This document shows positions 5,089-8,969 of a stretch of DNA of 8,969 nt, piece after piece. Under the pieces are notes generated by a model. It made no database searches and was not told the origin of the DNA. It worked only from the letters and a program-made list of their open reading frames with translations. Origin of the DNA: Dysgonamonadaceae bacterium. GTDB lineage: Bacteria; Bacteroidota; Bacteroidia; Bacteroidales; Azobacteroidaceae. The stretch is taken from NCBI GenBank assembly GCA_031287395.1, contig JAITTA010000265.1, positions 1 through 8,969 on the forward strand, written 5' to 3'. A program made the position numbers and the translations under genes. Within the stretch, counting starts at the first letter, position 1. Each line of letters begins with the position of its first letter.

Positions 5089-7938
5089 ATGAAATATGAC
5101 GTATTTGTGAACAGGCATGTCGGTGTCAGCGAAACGGACAGGAAGGAAATGTTGAATAAAATCAAAGTTGCCGGTTTGGAACAACTGATAAATGAGACAA
5201 TACCTGAAAATATCCGATTGAAAAGTGAGTTGAATTTGCCTTTGGCAATGAATGAACGGGAGTATGCCGAACATATTGCCGAATTGGCTTCAAAGAATGA
5301 AGTCTTTACTTCTTACATAGGAATGGGATGGTATGATACCGTTACTCCGGCCCCTATCCTGAGAAATGTCTTTGAAAATCCGTGTTGGTACACTTCATAC
5401 ACTCCTTATCAGGCCGAGATATCGCAAGGACGCCTGGAAGCATTGTTGAATTTTCAGACGATGATAAGTGACCTTACGGCTCTTCCGCTTTCCAATTGTT
5501 CGTTACTCGATGAAGCGACGGCTGCTGCCGAGGCTGCAAATATGTTCTACGGGACTCGTACCCGGGAACAGATCAAGAATGAAGCCAATGTCCTTTTTGT
5601 GGATGAAAAAGTGTTTGAATCGACTTATGCCGTTATTCATACGCGAGCCATACCTCAAGGAATAGAAATTGTCCGTGGTGATTACAGGAAAATTGATTTT
5701 ACCGGTAAAATATTTGGCGCTATCGTACAATTCCCGGATTCGGACGGTAATGTGGAGGATTACAGGGAATTTATAGCAAAAGCAAATGCTGTGGGAGTAA
5801 AGGTTGCTGTTGGTGCGGATATCCTGAGCCTGGTTTTATTGGCTCCTCCGGGAGAATGGGGCGCTGAAGTTGTATTCGGAAGTACTCAACGATTCGGCAT
5901 TCCGATGTTTTTTGGAGGCCCTTCTGCCGGTTATTTAGCTGCAAAAGACGATTACAAACGGGTTATCCCCGGCCGTATTATCGGTATTTCAAAGGATGCA
6001 TACGAAAAACGGGCGTTACGTATGGCTTTACAAACTCGTGAACAACATATCAAACGGGAAAAAGCAACATCTAATATTTGTACGGCGCAAGCCTTACTGG
6101 CGACAATGGCCGGTTTTTATGCCGTATATCATGGACCGGAAGGCTTGAAAAATATTGCCGGACGGGTTCATGCTATTGCCGGATTTTTGGTGTCGGAATT
6201 GAAAGGGTTAGGGTATGAACAATTGAATTCAAACTATTTTGATACCCTGAAAATCCGTTTGCCGGAAAATGCATCTCTGAGTGTTTTGCAGGAGACGGCC
6301 CTCGAATGCAGGGTTAACTTGCGTTATTTTGAGTCGGGAGAAATCGGAATCAGTGTGGACGAGACTACAATGCTCGAAGATATAGGCGTTTTACTTTATA
6401 TATTTTCAACGGCTGTTCAAACCGAATACCTTTTGAGTAAAGACATTCCCCGGAAATTGTACTTTGAAAAACACTTTGTGCGTGAATCGGAATTCCTGAC
6501 GCATGAAGTGTTCAACAGTTATCATACGGAAACGGAGTTGATGCGTTATATCAAAATGTTGGAACGCCGCGATATTTCATTGGCTCATTCCATGATATCG
6601 CTTGGTTCGTGTACGATGAAGTTGAATGCGGCTTCCGAATTATTACCGTTGAATCTTCCCGGTTTTTCCGGCGTCCATCCCTATGCTCCTGAAGATCAGG
6701 TTGAAGGGTATCTGGAATTGATCCAGAATCTGGCAGAGTATTTAGGTGAAATCACGGGCTTGCCGGGTGTTAGTTTTCAACCGAATTCCGGAGCGGCAGG
6801 CGAGTATGCAGGCCTGATGACCATTCGTGCGTACCAGCAATCGATTGGTCAGGAGCATCGTAATGTGGTTTTGATTCCTGCTTCGGCTCATGGTACGAAT
6901 CCTGCAAGCGCGGTCCAAGCCGGTTTCCAAACCGTAACAGTTGCCTGTGATGATTTTGGAAATACGGATATTGATGATTTGAAAGCAAAGGCTGAACAAT
7001 ACAAAGATTCGATGGCGGCTTTTATGATCACATATCCGTCGACTCATGGTATTTTTGAGACGGGAATTGTGGAAATGTGCCGGATTATTCACGATAAAGG
7101 CGGACAAGTTTATATGGATGGAGCAAATATGAATGCACAGGTTGGCCTTACCAATCCCGGTTTTATAGGAGCGGATGTTTGCCACCTTAATTTGCATAAA
7201 ACATTTGCTATTCCTCATGGCGGTGGAGGTCCGGGAGAAGGTCCTATTTGCGTTGCGAAGCATTTAATTCCGTTTTTACCTTCGCATCCGGAAACCAAAG
7301 GATCGGATTTGAACATTGTTGCCGCTTCTCCTTACGGAAGCGCCGGAATTTTGCCGATTACTTACGGTTATATCCGCATGATGGGAGCTGATGGCTTGGC
7401 GTTGGCTACCAAAATTGCGATTCTGAATGCCAATTACCTGGCAGCCTGTCTCGAAAAGGCCTACGGTATCGTTTATAAAGGAGCGCAAGGACGTGTAGGG
7501 CATGAATTAATCCTTGAGTGCCGGACTTTGAAAGATTATTCCGGAATCACGGAAACCGATATTGCCAAACGGCTGATTGATTATGGTTTCCATGCGCCGA
7601 CGCTTTCTTTTCCCGTTCATGGAACTTTGATGATCGAACCTACCGAAAGTGAAAGTTTACGGGAGTTGAACCGCTTCGTGGAAGCAATGCTTACAATTCG
7701 TGAAGAAATAGAGGAAGTCGTTCGAGGTGTCTCGTCCGGAGAGGACAATGTTTTGATCAATGCACCTCATCCGGAGTATGAGGTAGCAGCCGATGAGTGG
7801 AAACACAGTTATCCGCGTAGTAAAGCTGCTTACCCGCTCGAATGGATCCGGGAAAATAAATTTTGGGTGAATGTGGCCCGGGTGGATAATGCATTTGGCG
7901 ATCGGAACCTGGTGGCTGTTCAATGTGCCTGTAATTAA
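5089..7938 (+). CDS. gcvP: Glycine dehydrogenase (aminomethyl-transferring), glycine cleavage system P-protein
   Basis: A 949-residue single-chain P-protein, close to the E. coli length of about 957. With pyridoxal phosphate it decarboxylates glycine and passes the aminomethyl group to the lipoyl arm of GcvH. The N-terminal half (about 1-440) carries YIGMGWYDT, YTPYQAEISQGRLEAL and LLDEATAAAEA. The C-terminal half holds SLGSCTMKLN (504-513), AHGTNPASA around 600-608, and the cofactor loop NLHKTFAIPHGGGGPG with PLP lysine K704. The C-terminus ends with VARVDNAFGDRNLV, as usual. It is the fused form, not the split GcvPA/GcvPB of clostridia and archaea. No gcvT, gcvH or lpd is in the window, so partners must be elsewhere. 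ATG 5089 gives the expected start MKYDVFVNRHVG. The 44-nt upstream gap is AT-rich with only a partial -7 match (TACTTTAA, 5059-5066). No glycine riboswitch is possible in so short a gap. Confidence 0.97.
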   Translation: MKYDVFVNRHVGVSETDRKEMLNKIKVAGLEQLINETIPENIRLKSELNLPLAMNEREYAEHIAELASKNEVFTSYIGMGWYDTVTPAPILRNVFENPCWYTSYTPYQAEISQGRLEALLNFQTMISDLTALPLSNCSLLDEATAAAEAANMFYGTRTREQIKNEANVLFVDEKVFESTYAVIHTRAIPQGIEIVRGDYRKIDFTGKIFGAIVQFPDSDGNVEDYREFIAKANAVGVKVAVGADILSLVLLAPPGEWGAEVVFGSTQRFGIPMFFGGPSAGYLAAKDDYKRVIPGRIIGISKDAYEKRALRMALQTREQHIKREKATSNICTAQALLATMAGFYAVYHGPEGLKNIAGRVHAIAGFLVSELKGLGYEQLNSNYFDTLKIRLPENASLSVLQETALECRVNLRYFESGEIGISVDETTMLEDIGVLLYIFSTAVQTEYLLSKDIPRKLYFEKHFVRESEFLTHEVFNSYHTETELMRYIKMLERRDISLAHSMISLGSCTMKLNAASELLPLNLPGFSGVHPYAPEDQVEGYLELIQNLAEYLGEITGLPGVSFQPNSGAAGEYAGLMTIRAYQQSIGQEHRNVVLIPASAHGTNPASAVQAGFQTVTVACDDFGNTDIDDLKAKAEQYKDSMAAFMITYPSTHGIFETGIVEMCRIIHDKGGQVYMDGANMNAQVGLTNPGFIGADVCHLNLHKTFAIPHGGGGPGEGPICVAKHLIPFLPSHPETKGSDLNIVAASPYGSAGILPITYGYIRMMGADGLALATKIAILNANYLAACLEKAYGIVYKGAQGRVGHELILECRTLKDYSGITETDIAKRLIDYGFHAPTLSFPVHGTLMIEPTESESLRELNRFVEAMLTIREEIEEVVRGVSSGEDNVLINAPHPEYEVAADEWKHSYPRSKAAYPLEWIRENKFWVNVARVDNAFGDRNLVAVQCACN

Positions 7939-7970
7939 TTTTTGATGTCTAATTTTAAATAGAAAAGATT

Positions 7971-8462
7971 ATGTTAAATGCTAAAATGGAAGCTGCATTG
8001 AACAAGCAGGTTAATGCAGAATTGTGGTCGGCTTATTTATATCTTTCCATGTCGTATGATATGGATGATAAAGGTTTTTGCGGAATGGCATCCTGGTTTG
8101 CAATCCAGGCGAAAGAGGAGTTTGAACACGCCGCTAAGTTCATGGAATTTATCGGATCGATGGATGGAAAAGTCAAATTGATGCCTATCGATGAAGTACG
8201 TCAGGAATGGAATTCTCCGAAAGATGCTTTTGAGGACACTCTTCTTCATGAAAAGAAAGTAACTGCTATGATTCATGGCCTGATGGATTTGGCTATTGAG
8301 TTGAAGGATTATGCTTCTCAAAGTCTACTTAAATGGTTTGTGGATGAACAGGTAGAAGAGGAAGATACCGCAAGAAAATACTTGTCTGCACTTGAAAAAA
8401 TCGAAAAAGATTCTGCAGCATTGTATCTTTTTGATAAAGCATTAGGTAAAAGGGAAGACTAA
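7971..8462 (+). CDS. ftnA: Ferritin (FtnA-type, non-haem)
   Basis: A 163-residue four-helix ferritin subunit; 24 such subunits form a hollow cytoplasmic shell that oxidises Fe(II) and stores ferric mineral. All ferroxidase ligands are present at the same positions as in E. coli FtnA: E17 (NAELWSAYLYL), E50 and H53 (EEFEHA), E94 (HEKKV) and Q127 (VDEQVEEED). The third iron site (E49, E126, E129, E130) and the conserved Y24 are also present. There is no haem-binding methionine pattern suggesting bacterioferritin, and no Dps-type signature. It starts 32 nt after gcvP; a partial -7 match (TAATTTTA, 7950-7957) lies 13 nt before the start codon, but no -33 element is seen, so it may be transcribed with gcvP or from a weak promoter. 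No Fur or OxyR operator was recognised. It is the last protein gene before the rRNA operon. Confidence 0.96.
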   Translation: MLNAKMEAALNKQVNAELWSAYLYLSMSYDMDDKGFCGMASWFAIQAKEEFEHAAKFMEFIGSMDGKVKLMPIDEVRQEWNSPKDAFEDTLLHEKKVTAMIHGLMDLAIELKDYASQSLLKWFVDEQVEEEDTARKYLSALEKIEKDSAALYLFDKALGKRED

Positions 8463-8560
8463 TTTTCGTGTTAAAAAAAAGTTAAAATATTTTCAAACGA
8501 AAAATATTTCTTTGTATATCAGCGAGTTGAATAAACTGGTATAATTTTCTCACAAAAAAA
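8463..8560 (+). other. AT-rich non-coding region between ferritin and the rRNA promoter
   Basis: No open frame of note. It holds an all-A/T inverted repeat, AAATATTTT (8485-8493) with AAAATATTT (8501-8509), loop 7 nt, which could be a weak ferritin terminator, though the T tract after it is poor (CTTTGTATATC). The right-hand part (ATAATTTTCTCACAAAAAAA, 8541-8560) sits just upstream of the rRNA -33 box, where an UP-element-like AT tract would lie. Confidence 0.4.
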
Positions 8561-8591
8561 TTTGGAAATCGGATAAAAGGGAGTACCTTTG
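8561..8591 (+). promoter_or_regulatory. rRNA operon promoter (Bacteroidota type: -33 TTTG, -7 TAnnTTTG)
   Basis: TTTG (8561-8564) and TACCTTTG (8584-8591) are separated by 19 nt, matching the Bacteroidota primary sigma consensus at the accepted spacing; it is the best promoter in the window. An A7 tract lies directly upstream, like the UP elements described for Bacteroides rRNA promoters. Transcription should begin a few bases after 8591, giving a leader of roughly 260 nt before 16S. Confidence 0.85.
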
Positions 8592-8640
8592 CATCCGCTT
8601 TCGGGATTTTCCACGATTGAAATTTGCCGGGAGTACGGTA

Positions 8641-8662
8641 CCGTTACCGGGAGTATTAACGG
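8641..8662 (+). other. rRNA leader hairpin just upstream of the boxA-like element
   Basis: CCGTTA (8641-8646) pairs with TAACGG (8657-8662) around a 10-nt loop that contains GGGAGTA. It overlaps the palindrome ACGGTACCGT (8635-8644), so two alternative folds are possible. Its place directly before the boxA-like element recalls the boxB-boxA order of antitermination sites, but function is inferred only from position. Confidence 0.4.
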
Positions 8663-8667
8663 AACAA

Positions 8668-8683
8668 GATCTTTGACATTATT
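8668..8683 (+). promoter_or_regulatory. boxA-like rRNA antitermination element
   Basis: GATCTTTGACATTATT resembles the E. coli rrn boxA TGCTCTTTAACAATTTA in core (CTTTgACA versus CTTTaACA) and in position in the leader. The same CTTTGACA word is common before 16S genes in Bacteroidales. In E. coli this RNA is bound by NusB/NusE to prevent Rho termination of the untranslated rRNA transcript. Confidence 0.65.
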
Positions 8684-8706
8684 TCATGCAACGTAGTACA
8701 AAACTG

Positions 8707-8753
8707 TATCATTGGTTTTTTTTTAATGTAGGTTAAGGATATGATCAATGATA
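8707..8753 (+). other. Long-range stem in the rRNA leader
   Basis: TATCATTG (8707-8714) is perfectly complementary to CAATGATA (8746-8753); G-U and A-U pairs can lengthen the stem inward to about 11 pairs. The apical loop holds a T9 run (8716-8724). It may be part of 16S precursor processing or leader folding. Sequence alone cannot tell. Confidence 0.4.
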
Positions 8754-8861
8754 TTTCGAGAGAAAAAAGGAATAAAGAATAACCGGTCAAAAGATTCAGG
8801 GATTTTTTATTTAATGCGATTGATACAGAGCTAAAGGAAAAAGACAAAAAAAAACGAAATA

Positions 8862-8969
8862 ACAAAGAAGAGTTTGATCCTGGCTCAGGATGAACGCTAG
8901 CGATAGGCTTAACACATGCAAGTCGAGGGGCATCACAGGAGTAGCAATACTTTAGGTGGCGACCGGCGG
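8862..8969 (+). rRNA. rrs: 16S ribosomal RNA, 5' end (partial, continues past the window)
   Basis: AGAGTTTGATCCTGGCTCAG (8870-8889) is the universal 16S 5' sequence, followed by the conserved GATGAACGCTAGCG and CTTAACACATGCAAGTCGAG. The mature 5' end is placed near 8862 by alignment with the E. coli start nine bases before AGTTTGATC; it may be off by a few bases. The GATGAACGCTAGCG...GGCTTAACACATGC pattern is that of Bacteroidales. The V1 helix is very short: AGTA-GCAA-TACT (8940-8951), a four-pair stem capped by a GCAA tetraloop, flanked by further pairs. Only the first 108 or so bases are present, so family-level placement is not safe. Confidence 0.97.

Noticed and set aside
6742..7263. Long minus-strand open frame inside gcvP (173 codons)
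   Set aside because: It lies wholly inside a strongly conserved gcvP coding region, its translation shows no recognisable domain, and such antisense frames are common shadows in long genes.
8527..8545. TTGAAT and TATAAT words resembling an E. coli sigma70 promoter
   Set aside because: The spacer is only 7 nt, far from 16-18, and Bacteroidota use the -33/-7 pattern found just downstream.
8656..8865. Minus-strand open frame in the rRNA leader (69 codons)
   Set aside because: It is a product of the AT-rich leader (Phe/Ser/Leu/Lys rich), overlaps the boxA-like element and leader stems, and has no start context or conserved motif.
1..8969. CRISPR arrays, insertion sequences, tRNA genes, toxin-antitoxin or phage-defence genes
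   Set aside because: No regular repeat-spacer pattern, terminal inverted repeats, transposase motifs, tRNA T-loop (GTTCRANNC) patterns in the gaps, or small paired genes were seen.

Overview
This window looks like a chromosomal segment of a member of the Bacteroidota, most likely order Bacteroidales. The evidence is a type IX secretion (T9SS) C-terminal sorting domain at the left edge, several matches to the Bacteroidota promoter -7 element TAnnTTTG, A-rich upstream regions without clear Shine-Dalgarno sequences, a gamma-carbonic anhydrase/RsmG/ferritin gene set typical of gut Bacteroidales, and the 5' end of a 16S rRNA gene with a Bacteroidales-like start. The 16S fragment has a very short V1 helix, somewhat like Dysgonomonadaceae, Porphyromonadaceae or Odoribacteraceae. 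Only about 108 nt of 16S is visible, so the family is not settled.

Layout, all genes on the + strand. (1) 1-276 is the 3' end of a secreted protein with a T9SS sorting domain, followed by a strong intrinsic terminator (308-350). (2) 431-2166 is a two-gene unit: a PaaK-type aryl-acid CoA ligase and a tandem ACT-domain protein, closed by a hairpin at 2188-2222. (3) 2318-5044 is a closely spaced run with gaps of 23-40 nt: gamma-carbonic anhydrase-like protein, DUF3298/RsiV-like lipoprotein, 16S rRNA methyltransferase RsmG, and a metallo-beta-lactamase-fold hydrolase. (4) 5089-7938 is a full-length glycine dehydrogenase (P-protein, gcvP). (5) 7971-8462 is a ferritin with all ferroxidase ligands. 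(6) 8463-8861 is a non-coding region with the rRNA operon promoter and leader. (7) From about 8862 to the edge is the start of 16S rRNA.

The genes are mostly housekeeping or core metabolism: aryl-acid/aryl-CoA interconversion, glycine cleavage, rRNA modification, iron storage and ribosomal RNA synthesis. I see no mobile element, CRISPR array, toxin-antitoxin pair, defence system or tRNA gene. I found no convincing undescribed system. The points most worth a second look are the rRNA leader architecture (hairpin, boxA-like element, repeated GGGAGTA words, long-range stem with a T9 run), the uncharacterised lipoprotein inside a housekeeping run, and the ligase/ACT pair with no oxidoreductase beside it.
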